From Hemerocallis citrina (lineage: Eukaryota > Streptophyta > Magnoliopsida > Asparagales > Asphodelaceae), in assembly GCA_017893485.1 (NCBI GenBank), contig CM030364.1, forward strand, positions 43,890,109-43,954,108: 64,000 nucleotides of DNA, in the 5' to 3' direction. Of the stretch, positions 34,256-46,306 are shown piece after piece. Every line of letters begins with the position of its first letter. Within the stretch, counting starts at the first letter, position 1. The notes under the pieces were generated by a model. That model saw only the letters and a program-made list of their open reading frames with translations, ran no database searches and was not told the origin of the DNA. The position numbers and the translations under genes are program-made.

Positions 34256-35425
34256 AGGAGCTCTGTTGGCTGATGGTGCAAAACAGAGGAGGGCTCGGGC
34301 ATTGGTGGTCGACGGCAGCGGCAAGGATCAACGGAGGTGCTAGCACTTGGAGCTCGATTGTGGCAAGGCGCGACGGTGGTTGACGCAGGTGGTCGACGAA
34401 GTAGGTGATGGTGCAGATTGGAAGGCTCGAGCGGTTGTGGGGAAGTCGACAAGGCTCGACTGTGGCAATGGTGAGTCGATGTCGACTGGAGTTGCTTGGG
34501 GATGTAGAGGTGCTCGAGCGGGAGAGGAAGGTGACAACGGTTGAGTCAAGCGGACGGGAGGAGGTGGTCGCCGTGGCACAGCGGTTATGCTGGTGGTGGC
34601 AATGAGGGAACGACGACTGGTTTCGGCAATGACAGTGATGCACAACGACTGACAACGAGAACTTGGGGATTCAGGTTGGGTTTTTCGTCGAAGTTGCAGC
34701 AGCCTCAGGACGTGGCGGCAAGGCATCGAGGAAATGGAGGGGGTAGTCGGTGTCGGGACGTCGAGCGGGTCGGTGCACTAGAGGCCCTGTTTCGACAAAG
34801 AACAGAGGAGGAAGACGAAGTAATGGCGAGCGGTGATTGCAGGACTGGCGAGGCAGGCGGCGCGCTCAGGGTTGCTCGATAGGGGCCTGGTCGAACGGTG
34901 GAGGAAGGCGACGAGGGAGAGAATGAAGAGCGGCGTCGATGGGTCTTGGGGATGCAGTCGATTGGCAACAAGGGGGTAGTCGACTAGCGGGGAGTCGATG
35001 AGGAGGAAGGTCGCGAGGGGATGAGGCGATGGAGGTTGCATAGTCGAGCCGAGGGGGGACAGCAGGGTGGAGCAGTGAGGGTGGCGAGGTTGGCAATGGC
35101 AGGGGCTTGCGAGGGATTGGGCGACGAGAAGAGGACGAGGAAGATGGTCGAGCGGCGAGGCAAAGCCAGTCAACGAAGGAGAGGAAGGGGGTTGTACAGT
35201 GGAAGGGGCTAGGGTTAGGGTGTGCACAGTAGTAGGGGGTAGGGATGAACAGTGAATGGGGTTGGAAGATGAAGAGTTTGAGGAAGATGATGGGTTGTGT
35301 TGATGTTGGGATTTGTTTAACTGTTTAAGGAAGAGAGGGGGAGTGGGGAATAGTTGAGATAGTGGGGAAAAGTGAGGAATTCTACGGGATACGGGGAGGT
35401 GTGCAGTTGAGGTAGATCTAATCAA
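34240..35425 (-). other. Pyrimidine-rich transcribed leader region of LTR C
   Basis: On the minus strand this kilobase is C/T-rich and follows a TATA-like CCTATATATTTTG (about 35424-35437). Long open frames exist on both strands, the longest being 215 codons at 34778-35425 minus. They are low-complexity Ser/Pro-rich, unrelated between LTR copies, and the first ATG lies about 10 bp from the TATA. I read it as a biased untranslated leader, not a gene. The same kind of segment is in LTR D (about 40800-41460) and LTR E (60270-60720). Confidence 0.5.
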
Positions 35426-35689
35426 AATATATAGGAGGAGAATTTGGGTTATTTGGAACTAGGTATAAAAAGGGGATCCAATAAGATGTGGGTTTGGGTT
35501 AGAATCTAATAAGAGATGGGCTTGGGTTGGGCTCAGGTTATTAATAAATAAATAATGCAAAAATGAATATAAAATTTGGGATTTAGATGATGGGCTTCAA
35601 TTTAAATAATTAAATAATATAATATATATCAAAACTAATGTGCTTTAACAAAAAAATACTAATAACAACACATATTAACAATAAAAATA

Positions 35690-36008
<319 letters not shown>

Positions 36009-36249
36009 TATGTATCAAAATAGGATTTGAGATTAAAAAGTTCATTAAAATCCAAAAAGTGACAATATCAAAAATAAATAGTCGATCAATTATAAAATGG
36101 AAAATACATCGTTATTCAAAGTAAATATAATTATCGATTATAAAACACTTAGTAAAATATCCAAAACCAATTTAGCACAAAATAAGTTTATAAATAATCA
36201 AAATACCGAAAATATTCAAGAAATACATATTTACCGGAACGGGGTTACA

Positions 36250-36629
36250 ATCCTACCCACCTTACAACAAAATTTTGTCCTGGAAATTTGCGTAGGCGGT
36301 AAATAGGATAAGGCAAAAGCAAACTTATGCAGTAACAAAACAGGGGATTAAAATAAAGAGACAAAATGATGGCAACACCGGAATTAGAAAATCATAGATA
36401 TGAATGGGGTGATCAAGAATGATATTGAATAAAGATTCAATGAATGAAGACAAGACAAATGTATGAAAAGAAAGCAAGCGGTGCATGGAAGGGGAAGCAA
36501 TAAAAGAAATCGTGGGAACTGTGGTTATGGGCCCACCATGCTTCTGCTGCGCTATTCTGAATGCGATGTTTCAAGCCACCGACATGTCGTTGTAGACCAT
36601 GTGATGCTAATCGTTCTTGCGTCACATAA
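36250..36629 (-). pseudogene. Element C internal remnant
   Basis: Only about 380 bp lies between the 3' LTR and the next LTR copy. The left end is the 3' flank of pol. The right part (36525-36600) weakly resembles the segment of B just before its protease (24130-24240). Nearly the whole polyprotein has been deleted. No domain is readable. Confidence 0.5.
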
Positions 36630-38022
36630 ACTACTATTATCATGGTGTTTCAATTGAAAGTTGTGTCGATGTTTCACTAAATTACAATTCTGGAAAATAC
36701 AGACCAGCAGTGACTAAAACTGTAATATCTCACAGCTCACAGATCGGAAACTAGATCCGTAAGATTTTCTAGAAACTAGATTCATTAGGTTACAATTCCT
36801 TTTTATATAGTTTTGGTTGATTCTTATTGCAATAGGGTTGAAACCTCAGTGTAAAACAGAACAGGCAGCAAGAAATAATAAAAAGTCGTCATATATATTC
36901 ATCAAAATGGATAATCTACATGTTCTTGATTCATGGAATGCATTAACATTAATGTACAGCAATTAGGATATATTTTTACGGCGTAAAAAGCCAAGTTATC
37001 ATGTCATGATTCAAGTCTCAATAACACAATCGCTCAACATGCATTCAATCACTGTATTTTTCTATATACAAGTTTCTAATCAATTTATTCATGTCGTGTG
37101 TGCATGCAAGCTTGGGTTTGAATCAATGGATGTTGGCACAAAGTCAAGGATACTTCGGGTTACCTCGTGTAAGCCCTCGATATCCCCAACGGAAGGTACA
37201 CAATGCAATATTACGATAATCGAAAGAGAATTACTTGCGGAGATCAATAATCTTGAACTAGAAAAATCAAATGAGTTCAAGTGGATTTGCCTTTAGATGA
37301 CGATTAGATCCGAATGTGCGAAGAATAACGGGATCAGAATCCCGGCAATACGGTGACGAGCAAACGATCACAGTGATCACGATCGGGCATGGATCTTGAT
37401 GAGGATCAAGATCGGATGATCGGATGACTGAGATCAAAGATCAAGATGATGATCACGATCGTGATGATCAAGATGATGATCCGACAATTGAGATCAAGAC
37501 AACGACGATGATGATGATGATGATCAATGCAAATCCAACGACCAAGATCAGCGGATAAAGAAGTGATCACAATCACGATGATCAAGTGGCGATTGGACCA
37601 CTGAGATCAAGGTGACCAAGGAGATGATGATCTGATGGCTGAGATCAAAGGATGCATTGTTGGCTGATGGTGCAAAACAGAGGAGGGCTCGGGGATTGGT
37701 GGTCGACGACAGCAGCCAGGATCTACGGAGGTGTTGTCCCTCGGGGCTCGACATGGCAAGGCACGGCGGTGGTTGATGCAGGCGGTCGACGAAGAAGGTG
37801 ATGGTGCAGACTGGAAGGCTCGAGCGGTTACGGAGAAGTCGACAAGGCTCGACTGTGGCAATGGTGAGTCGATGTCGACTGGAGTTGCTCGGGGATGCAG
37901 GGGTTCTCGAGCTGGATAGGAAGGTGCTGACGGCTCAGTCGAGCAGACGGGAGGAGGCGGTCTCCGTGGCTCGGCGGTTATGCTGGTGGTGGCAATGAGG
38001 GAACGACGACTGGTTTTAGCAA
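36630..38022 (-). mobile_element. Element C 5' LTR fragment
   Basis: It is a direct repeat of 33283-34620 with substitutions and small indels, including the 'gcatgcaagcttgggtttgaat' stretch and the GATC cluster (37365-37645). The left edge is a deletion junction. The right edge is the exact start of LTR D. Confidence 0.8.
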
Positions 38023-41000
38023 TGTCACGCCCCGCTTCCCAAAAAGAGATATGAAATACGGATACGTGACTAAGTCTAGCGAATGATTTTCATCATCCAT
38101 AAGCTATCAGGATCTTTACAACATTTCACAGGAATAATCAGAGTAGGAAGCAAGGAGAAGTCAACCACGCATGTATAAATGAATCAATATACCAACAGGA
38201 ATTTACTTGAAACAAAATATAATAAATTTCAAATAAATTAGATATGGAAACAAGTTAATAATTCTGGGTCACATTGCCCAATACAAAATAATCCATATAA
38301 CCAAGTACAATTATTAAAGATAAGCAACAAGAAAATAAATAGATATAGCAAAGGCTCCAGCCAACTAGAATCTCAGATTACCTAATCCATCGGGCAGCTG
38401 ATCACCATAATCTGCAATTTAATAAATTACAGGAAAAAGAAAAGAGAAACAAAACGCCCGTCAATGTAAGTTACTGGCCGCTTTTAGTGCAGGCAACAAG
38501 TACAAGAAAGATAAACAAGAATAGAGTAACAGAGGAAGCAAGAATGGCATGGAAAGGATGTAACAACACAGTAGAGGGACTAACTCAAGTCAAGAATAGG
38601 AACAACTACCATAGCAAGATAAACGGATGCAAGTGGCATGTAACAAGTGTCAAGTATCAAGTAAACGAGTAACAAGGTCAAGAATCAAATATCAGGTACA
38701 AGTAGCAAGTAGCAAGTGTCAAGTGATCATGTCAGGTCTTGTATCTATTCCTATCTAGGTAGCACTTCATGCGTCCCAGATTTTGTCACATGGTTGCTAC
38801 ATTCAAACAATTTTGTTTTAGATTTCATAGTGGATCATAGAAGGCAGTGTACTCAGGAACAAGTACCAAGTAATCAAGTATCAAGTATCAAGCCTCAAGT
38901 ATCAAGTATCAAGCCTCAAGTATCAAGTAATCGAATATCAAGTAATCACGTAGGATCTATGGATCCCCTTTCGAGTATACATTTCTGTATTTTCCACTAT
39001 TTGATCTTTCCTTTTAAACCTCGACTTAGTTTCTTATTATTATTATTCGAGCAAGCATGGGCATGCACAAACAAGTCAAGAAACATGGAGAGACAACAAG
39101 AGACAAGTACAAGTTGAACAAAGGGCACGAACGGGTGATGAAAGACTCAACTTAGACTAAGACAACGAAAATTATAGTTCAGGATAGCAAGACAGTACTG
39201 CACCAAATCTGGGATTCCCGTTGCCACGGACATGTAAACCTGGCTCTGTCAGAGAATTTGGAAAATAGACTCCCGTCCGAATCCATCAAGTATATATAAG
39301 TCATATTGTATTTCACAAAAATAAGACTCAAAATAGATTTGTATCCAGAAAATATGTTCAGCCAGAAATCAGAAGTTTGTATTCATAAACAGGAAAACAG
39401 TATAAAAACTTATTGATTAAATCCAAGAAAAATCTGGGGTATTCCCTAGTATGTTTAGTAATATAAAATAAAGTTTCGTAATTTTCTAACATAAATAGAA
39501 TAGTCATGAAAAATTAGAAAGCAGCAAGATACAATAGTTTTGTAAATCTGGAATCATAAACTCTGCAGTACTAAAACAGCAATATCTTACAAAATATAAA
39601 TTGAAATCTAGATCCATCAAAAGAGTGATAAAATAGATACGGTAGGCTATAAATCATATTCACGAAGTTTTTATAAATAGCAAATAGAATCAAGTTGAAA
39701 TTAAGGTTCTTTGCTGAACGGTATGAAAGTTCTGCATGTATAGTAGTTGTTTGCAAGTATATAATAGTTTATAATAGTCATCAATTAAATCCACAAAAAT
39801 TAGGAGTTAATCCCAATCAAGTCTAGTTAGATCAAAATATTGGATCAAAATATTATCTTTAACCTCAGTATAAAAAATAAATAACCACACAGAATTCATG
39901 TAAAATTGGATCTGGAATTTTAAACACATCTGTAGTAAAAAGCAATAACTTGCAACTCATAAATCGAAACTGGGATATGTCAGAAAATCTGGAAAGTAGA
40001 CAGAATTCTCTATAATTCATATTCACAAATATTTTCCATATACTGACTTTAATAGGGTCTAAAATACTGAATAAAAATGGGGTACAACAAAAACAGAAAT
40101 CTTCTTCATGCATAAAATCAACATAGATCATATGAAACTCATCCAAATCATAATGAACGTGAAATATGGTGTACTAGATATCCAAGCAACATAGTATAAG
40201 GTATTTAGTAAGTCTGCAACAAGTTATACTAAGACTAACACAAGCAAGCACACGACATCATACGAACAACATACATGTATACATCAAGAAGTGGTCATCT
40301 CTAAGTTATTTCATGTCGTGTGTGTAATGAGCTAACTACGGGCAAATCAACACATAGAGACAAGCTATAACAGGGGTTTTCACAAGAATTATCTCTATAA
40401 CACAACTACACTACAGGCGGTAGTTAGTACTTGTATTACACAACAAAAAGAGTACAAGTTACTTGCCTGGAGATGACTACGAAAATGAAGCAAGAACGAG
40501 AATAACGGGAACGGATTCCCGAGCACAAACACAATACCAACGAACGGATCTTGAACAAGATGATCACGAACACAATCGGACGGCCAAGATCACCCCGATG
40601 GTGATGACCAAGATGATCAAAATTGATCGGACGGTCCAAATCTTATATATCAGATGAGATCAAGGTGATGGAGGGGCTAATTAGAGGAGATATAACGGCT
40701 GGAGATCAAAGGAGGCTCTGATGATGGTGAAGATCATGATGATCAAGATCATCAAGGCGATCGACGGCCCAAATTTGAAGCCATCACAAAACATAGTAAT
40801 GGGGGAAAGTGCTCTGTGACTAGGTGGCTGTGGTTGACGTCGGAGAGCAGGGAGAGGCATGACGGTGTGGCGTCGGGATTGGCAGCGGTGCGAATAGGGG
40901 ACGGCGACGATGGTCGTCGCTCTGGCTACTGTTGCGGTTTGTTGCTGCTGTTTATCACCAGAGGAATGCAGCACAGCTACTGGATGTCGTGGCATTGGGA

Positions 41001-41651
41001 GGAGAGGGCAGCTTAGCAGGGTCATCGAGGTAGGGTGGCTGAGCGACTGGCTGCTGCTATTGCGGTAGCAGTTGTCGCTGCTGCCTGTCGTGGTTGCTGG
41101 CGTCGCTACAGGAGGGCACGACAGGGAGGAAGCACACAGCGGGGTCGGTTGCTGGCTATCGATGTCGAGACGAGAAGACAGGGAGCACAGGGGTGAGGTC
41201 GGAAGGAGACAGCGTAGGGGCGCGCTGCGGAGGTTACTGCCGAGGTGGGGTCACGACTGACTGAGGTGGCAAGCGGGGCAGGGTTGCGGGATGGCAGGCT
41301 GGCGAGGTGGTGGAGGATTCAACGATGGTGACTGCAGGGGTGGACGAGGACGACGGGAAGAGGTGAGAAGGCACTGATGGGCACTGTCGGGGTTGCAGGG
41401 GTGGAAGATGAGGGAGAAAGATGAGCGAGAGCTGGAGGGTGAAGTAGTAGGCGACTAGGGTTTAGATGATAGGGTAATAGGATGTATGCATAGGGTATAT
41501 TTATATATAGGTATTTGGGTTAATAAGGGGGGGGGGGGGGGTGTAACGGGTATTGGATAATGGATTTTAAATCCAAAAAGAACAGAACATGGTTTCGGGT
41601 CTTGAGTATGTGGGCTAATGGGTTTTTAATGAAGATCCAACAAGATATAGG
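38023..41651 (-). mobile_element. LTR D, 3' part (minus strand)
   Basis: The left end TGTCACGCCCCGCTTCCC is the LTR-end signature seen at 32032. The interior is the reverse complement of E (for example 40390-40480 against 61080-61180, and 38270-38300 against 63355-63400). It contains short CAAGTATCAAGC repeats (38690-38950), a GATC cluster (40540-40770), a GC-rich leader-like region (40800-41460), a TATA (minus TATATAAATATACCC, about 41493-41508) and a G run (41528-41541). It is cut at 41651 by the start of E. AGCAA (38018-38022) is the candidate target duplication. Confidence 0.65.
38640..38960 (+). repeat. AAGTATCAAGC short tandem repeats in LTR D
   Basis: CAAGTATCAAGTATCAAGCC and variants recur about 15 times. 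The inverse counterpart in LTR E is the CTGTTATCTGATATCTG stretch (62880-63010). Confidence 0.7.
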
Positions 41652-42004
41652 TGTAACCTTTGTTTCCCCCAAATCCGTATTTTATGTGTATTTTTGGTAT
41701 TTTAAATTTTTGTAAATTATTTTCCCGCTTTCAAATTCTTTTTCTTAAAATGTACTGTTGATCTTCTCTTAAAATCTATTTTCGACCAATAAATTTATTT
41801 GTAACTATTTTCTGTGATTTTATATTGTAATACAAATCTTATTATTGATATTATTACTTTGATTTCTATTATTATTACTATTATTATTTTTATCATTTTT
41901 CTTGTTATTATTATTGTTATTATTGTTAGTAATTTTGACTGGTTATTAAGGATTGATTTCTATGTACTAATTGTATTAGTGGTTATTTCAAATTATTTCC
42001 ACAA
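41652..42004 (+). mobile_element. LTR E, first 353 bp (plus strand), left of the Helitron
   Basis: It starts TGTAACCTTTG at 41652 and aligns with the start of LTR F (63418 on), including the shared 'ttgatcttctcttaaaatctattttcgaccaa' region. It stops at 42004, where the Helitron begins, and resumes at 59861. ATAGG (41647-41651) is the candidate target duplication. Confidence 0.75.
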
Positions 42005-42035
42005 CTAGTATAATGCACGTGCGATGCACGTTTAT
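42005..42035 (-). promoter_or_regulatory. Helitron 3' terminus: hairpin and CTAG
   Basis: On the minus strand, CGTGCATCGCACG forms a 5-bp stem with a 3-nt loop, followed by TGCATTATA and the terminal CTAG (42008-42005), then host T. This is the standard Helitron termination signal. Confidence 0.85.
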
Positions 42036-42276
42036 AAAAAGTTTAGTCATTAAATTAAATGAATTTGTATATCGTATAAGAAAAGAAATAGTAAAACATT
42101 TAACTTGCAAAATAGCAGGCATAAATAATAGAATAAGTGTGAATGATTATAGAATCAAACTTCAACAATACATAAAGGAGAAAAATCAATATTATTATGT
42201 TACCACTATTCTTTGGTCGATTCATACGAATGATTTTTAACCAAGGACTGAATAAACATGAACAACATACTTAGCT

Positions 42277-42278
<2 letters not shown>

Positions 42279-42346
<68 letters not shown>
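42279..42346. repeat. (AT)n(GT)n microsatellite
   Basis: About 18 AT units are followed by about 16 GT units. The open frame through it is a repeat artefact. Confidence 0.97.
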
Positions 42347-42350
<4 letters not shown>

Positions 42351-42641
42351 ACATTTACTGAGGTCAGTATGCATTTTCTATAAATTTAGCGTTGATGTAC
42401 ATATAATCTGCATTGCAGAGAGTGCTCTCTTCGACAGTGTTGTGGGAAAAAGAAAATCCAAATACAACGTAATTAAGAAAATGTTACATTCTAAGGCCAA
42501 AAACTGAGTTAGACCTCATGGTCAGTAATCTAAAGCATTGTTTAATCTATATTAGACTTAAAGAGATAAGAGTAATTAACAATGAAGCTTTTCACACAAA
42601 AAAAATGTTGTTTACATATATTTGCATCTCTGAATTAACTG

Positions 42642-42725
42642 TTATTCAAGCCTTCGGATTGGAACAATCTGTTGGTTGTCTTTTCTCATCATGGCTGCAA
42701 ACTCATTGTAGTTAATTCTTCTGTC
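42642..42725 (-). pseudogene. Captured exon of a calcium-dependent protein kinase (EF-hand end)
   Basis: On the minus strand a good 3' splice site (TTTCAG, ending 42726) is followed by an exon reading [19 protein letters not shown] and a stop at about 42642. Plant CDPKs end in a fourth EF-hand with D-G-R-I-N-Y-x-E-F-x-A-M-M-R. An intron just before D-G-R is usual in the family. Here the conserved glycine is Arg. Only this last exon is present, directly downstream of the coatomer fragment on the same strand, so a transcript could splice the two into a chimera. Kinase domain and other EF-hands are missing. The family call is from motif memory. Confidence 0.7.
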
Positions 42726-42789
42726 CTGAAACATGAAAAGTAGATTATTATGCAACGAAGAGTAATGCAACAAAGTGGATAAGTTGTTG

Positions 42790-43682
42790 AATGCCATATA
42801 CGAACAATTCCATCCTCTGAACCTGTAATTATTATAGGAAGTTCCGGATGGAAACAAATAGCTAAGACGTTGTGTGAATAGCCCTCCAGTGTTTGAACGC
42901 AACTCTTGGTTTGGTAGTCCCAGACCTGATTCCACAAATGTGTAAACAAAATGCTATAGAAAATACACATAATATATGTACCCAGTAAGGATCTAAGTAG
43001 GTAAATATTGGTAGTATGATCATCAGAACCAGTAATTATACATACGGCCTATCGTCGCCTGTATAGTAATCGACACAATTAACTCACTTGAAATGTGCAT
43101 CCAATGTAAAATTTGGGTCAGGAGAGCCAAGATTCCAGATCTGTATTTAAAGAAATACCAATAGTTACCAACTGAACATTTCGATAAGGCAAAAGTAAAA
43201 TGATGCCACTAATAGAAAAGAAATTCAAGGGACACCTTTAATGTGCGATCGAGAGATGCACTTGCAAAAGTATTGGTTTCTTTTGGATTGAATGTGACTT
43301 GCATCACATAGTGAGTGAGCCATTCAAAAATCTGAGTGCACATCCAACCCTTTTCCCAATCCCAAAGCTTTATGAACATGTCATCAAAAGATGACAGCAC
43401 ATACGAAAGGGTCGGGTGAACAGCTACACACCTGATGTAATTTGTGTGGGCCTCAAAAACCTTCACCTTGTCCATTGTATTATAGATGAAAACACGAATA
43501 AACATATCATCTGCTCCAGCTACAAGCCACTGCTTGCGAGGAATAAACTTGGCCGAGCGAACTAAAATGTGAAATTTATAACACGTTAAGAATCCATACA
43601 GTGAGTACCAACAAAAATAGAAAATTGGTGGGAAAAAAAACATACCTGGCACTTCAGTGACCTCAAATGGTTTTGCCATGGT
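42790..43682 (-). pseudogene. Captured coatomer beta-prime (COPB2) WD40 exons, mutated
   Basis: Beta-prime-COP is a WD40 subunit of the COPI vesicle coat. Exons on the minus strand are as follows. 43646-43682 reads [11 protein letters not shown]. 43236-43561 reads [54 protein letters not shown] and [11 protein letters not shown]. 43088-43140 reads IWNLGSPDPNFTLDAH. 43010-43087 is read on without an intron ([14 protein letters not shown]). About 42795-42930 reads [15 protein letters not shown] and [15 protein letters not shown]. Splice sites (GT/AG) are well placed. Damage includes a stop replacing the Gly before VNC (about 43085), a frameshift after RPY, and EGHTHY changed to EWLTHY. The N-terminus and everything after about the sixth WD repeat are absent. 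It is a fragment carried by the Helitron, not the host gene. Confidence 0.88.
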
Positions 43683-43756
43683 CTGGAGACATAAACTTTG
43701 CAGTTAATTTAATCGGAAAGATCCAACATGAGAAAATAAAAATAATGAAAAAAAGA

Positions 43757-44075
43757 GTGCCTGAGAACCTTAATTCATCTTAAAAGACAATCACCCTAGA
43801 ACCCATACATGATTCATGGTTCAAAGTCTGATTTGGCACCATCATCAGCATCAGCAGCATCATGCTCATCGTTCTGTGAAAGTGGAAACACTAATTTTAT
43901 AAGATTCAAAGTTAAGTGAAAAGTAGTGATCATGCAAAACTCATAAAATCAAGAAGCTTACTTCGGTGTCTGAATCATCATCCTTATCCTTCTGCAAGGA
44001 AATAAAAAAGGGAAAGTTTACACTCGAAGCACTTCAGAGGATAAAATTAGTGTATCTAAATTGGACCTTACTATT
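43757..44075 (-). pseudogene. Captured acidic exons, copy 1 (unrecognised gene)
   Basis: On the minus strand two exon-like pieces have clean splice signals: KDKDDDSDTE followed by GTAAGC (about 43975-43995), then NDEHDAADADDGAKSDFEP and a stop (about 43815-43873). It looks like the acidic C-terminus of a nuclear or ER protein that I do not recognise. The segment is a direct repeat of 56168-56507. The Tat retroelement starts exactly at its right edge (44076). Confidence 0.5.
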
Positions 44076-46093
44076 TGTTACCGCTAAATCTAGTGTGGGG
44101 GTAAACAGACAGTATTTGTGGATTCTTGGAAAACCTGAATAGCAAACCTGAAACCTGTCCCGCCGGAGTTTGACTGCTGACTCCCACTGTTCACCTGCAA
44201 AAAGTGCAAAATACCGGGGTTGATCCCAGCGACACACCCTCCAACGCTCAAGTCAGTAATCAGGAATGATTATGAAAGAGCGTAAATTGGCAAAAGATTG
44301 ATTACCTCTTAATGGTGGTGAATATGAGGTATTTATAGTCGCCTTGGGGATCAGATTAGGAATGTAATCCTTGTGGCCGTTGATTAGTATTAATCAGGAA
44401 CCCTAATTCTACCCTGCTGGACTAGGTTTGCTGCAGGTTGAAACCCGCACCCAGTTGAGACAAATCCGTTTTATGGGTTATTGGGCTTTGAATAAAGACC
44501 CAGTTCCCTTTTTAGACCCATTTGTAGGTAAAATTACCATTTTACCCCTAGGCTTTGAGATCCATGCTCGATTTGGACGATCCCGATTTTACTCCATTTT
44601 TAGCCATATCATGAGCCCCCCACTCCCGAAGACTGAGCTTGATCAGCCTTTGAGGAGTAGTTTTACTGTTTCCATGGCTTACGGGGTTGTATCGGAGTCC
44701 AACGGGGAGTTTCGAATCTTCGTATGAGGCAGTATGGTGATTTTCCGGGTTAGTTGCGTGCTCTAAGCTGTTTTGGAGCTCCTCCAACCTGCTGGCATTT
44801 TTCCTTAATTTTTACCTATTCTTCGGATTACTTATTTAATTTTGCGAAGTGTTGATTCGTCGTCCGGGGGTCTTAATCAACCATTCTAGGCAATAATTAC
44901 TTATTTCAGGGGCCCAAAATATTTCCCCGAATTTATAATTATTTCCTAAAATTTCAAACTAATTTTCCCGAATTTTTAATCATTTTTTCGCAATTTTTAA
45001 ATAAATAAAACAGTTTTAATAAATAAAAATTAATTTATAATACCGAATTATGACGTGGCACGATCTAGACCCTTTATCATCGCCGAGTGCAATTTTTTGG
45101 ACGATCGGACGATATGTATGGGTCGGCTGGTATTTTCTCCGTATGTAGAGGTCGTTGCCTCGGCACCTCGGCTCGACTCCTCGGCGGCTCGACTCGGAAT
45201 GCTGGGATTTGCCAAGCTACGTGGCACCATCCTGAGCATCCATCACGGCGTAAATCACGAGGATGGGGTTCAGATCACGAGAAAATGTTATTTTGTCGTG
45301 GCGCGATCTGTGCCGTCCATCAAATTTTGACATGAATTTTGGAACGATCCGACGGTGAATCTGGTTTGGCAGAATTTTTCTCCATATGTGGAGGTCGGTA
45401 CCTCGGCTCGGCAGCTAAGCGATTCCTACCATGGGTTCGGCGCATCGCTCTTCCACCCAGAAGCTCGGTTGCTTAGCCAAGCTGTTCGGTAGCTCAACGA
45501 TGCACCCTGGTGGCCGAGTGATGGAGTTGAGCGTTTTGACAAGTTCTTGTCTTGAAATGTCGCCACCCTCTGACCCAGTAGCTAGGTTTCTTAGCCAAGT
45601 TGTTCGGTAGCTCGGCTATGCACTCCGGTGGCTGGCAGCTCGGAAGGAACGCGTGGCTAGATCTGGAGCGTTCATCACGGAGGACGGGATTCAGATTACG
45701 TGAAAACATTATCTTGTCGTTTTGTGGGCGTGGCACTATCCGAGCCGTCCATCAAATTTTGACACAAATTTTGGAACGATCTGACGATGATTCTGACTCG
45801 GTAGAATTTTTCTCCATATGTGGAGGTCGGTACCTTGGCTCCTCGGCTCGGTAGCTCGGCGAGACTCACCATAGGTTCGGCGGATCGCTCTTCCAGGTAG
45901 TAGCTCGGTTGCTTAGCCAAGCTGTTCAGTAGCTCGGCCAAGCACCCCGGTGGCCGAGTAATAGAGTTAAGCAAATTTGAAGAGTTCTTGTCTTGAAACG
46001 TCGCAACTCTCCGTTTTTTCATTTTGCCTTCTCTTAGTGGGCCTTTAAATGCCTAAGTAAGTCCAAACGTCGCTTTGAGGTTATAAATTCTCA
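44076..46093 (-). mobile_element. 3' LTR of the Tat element
   Basis: On the minus strand it starts TGAGAATTTATAACC (46093), right after a purine tract, and ends GCGGTAACA (44076). The end was set by comparing flanks with the intact copy of the same host segment at 56500: identity stops at CTATT (44071-44075). The minus TATA box GACTATAAATACCTC is at 44325-44339, with 'gacttgagcgttggaggg' about 80 bp downstream, typical of Tat/Athila R-U5. Three degenerate copies of a roughly 300-430-bp subrepeat ('atatgtggaggtcggtacctcggctcgg') fill 45050-46000. Confidence 0.75.
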
Positions 46094-46107
46094 CCCCCCT
46101 TCACCCC
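46075..46107. promoter_or_regulatory. PPT of the Tat element overlapping a possible antisense-ORF promoter
   Basis: On the minus strand, GGGGTGAAGGGGGG (46107-46094) is the PPT just outside the 3' LTR. On the plus strand the same place reads GTTATAAATTCTCACC (TATA at 46079-46088), followed by a pyrimidine-rich, TSS-like tract and, 200 bp on, the ATG of the opposite-strand ORF. The PPT role is well supported by position. The promoter role is inferred. Confidence 0.55.
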
Positions 46108-46306
46108 TTGGCTCATTCCCACTTTTACTTCCTAGTTTTTACTTTTACTCTCAGTATGCTCTGCTAGCGGCGATTTGTGCTCCAAGGTGGTTGCGCTAGC
46201 TGTCCCATGGGCCAGGCAATTTCCGGTGATCTAATTCCGACCGTGAACGTCACTTCAAGGCCACGTCATATCAAGGTCAGTGTATTTGCCTTATACTTTT
46301 TTAGAG

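Noticed and set aside
34222..35425. Several ORFs of 60-215 codons on both strands
   Set aside because: Composition-driven Ser/Pro- or Arg/Gly-rich frames in a skewed LTR leader. They are not conserved between the LTR copies and one starts about 10 bp from the TATA box.
42313..42507. ORF starting with Cys-Val repeats
   Set aside because: It begins in the GT microsatellite. The rest has no motif.
44034..44237. ORF reading GEQWESAVKLRRDRFQ, at first taken as a captured exon
   Set aside because: It lies in the R-U5 end of the Tat LTR, whose 'gacttgagcgttggaggg' context is typical of Tat/Athila elements.
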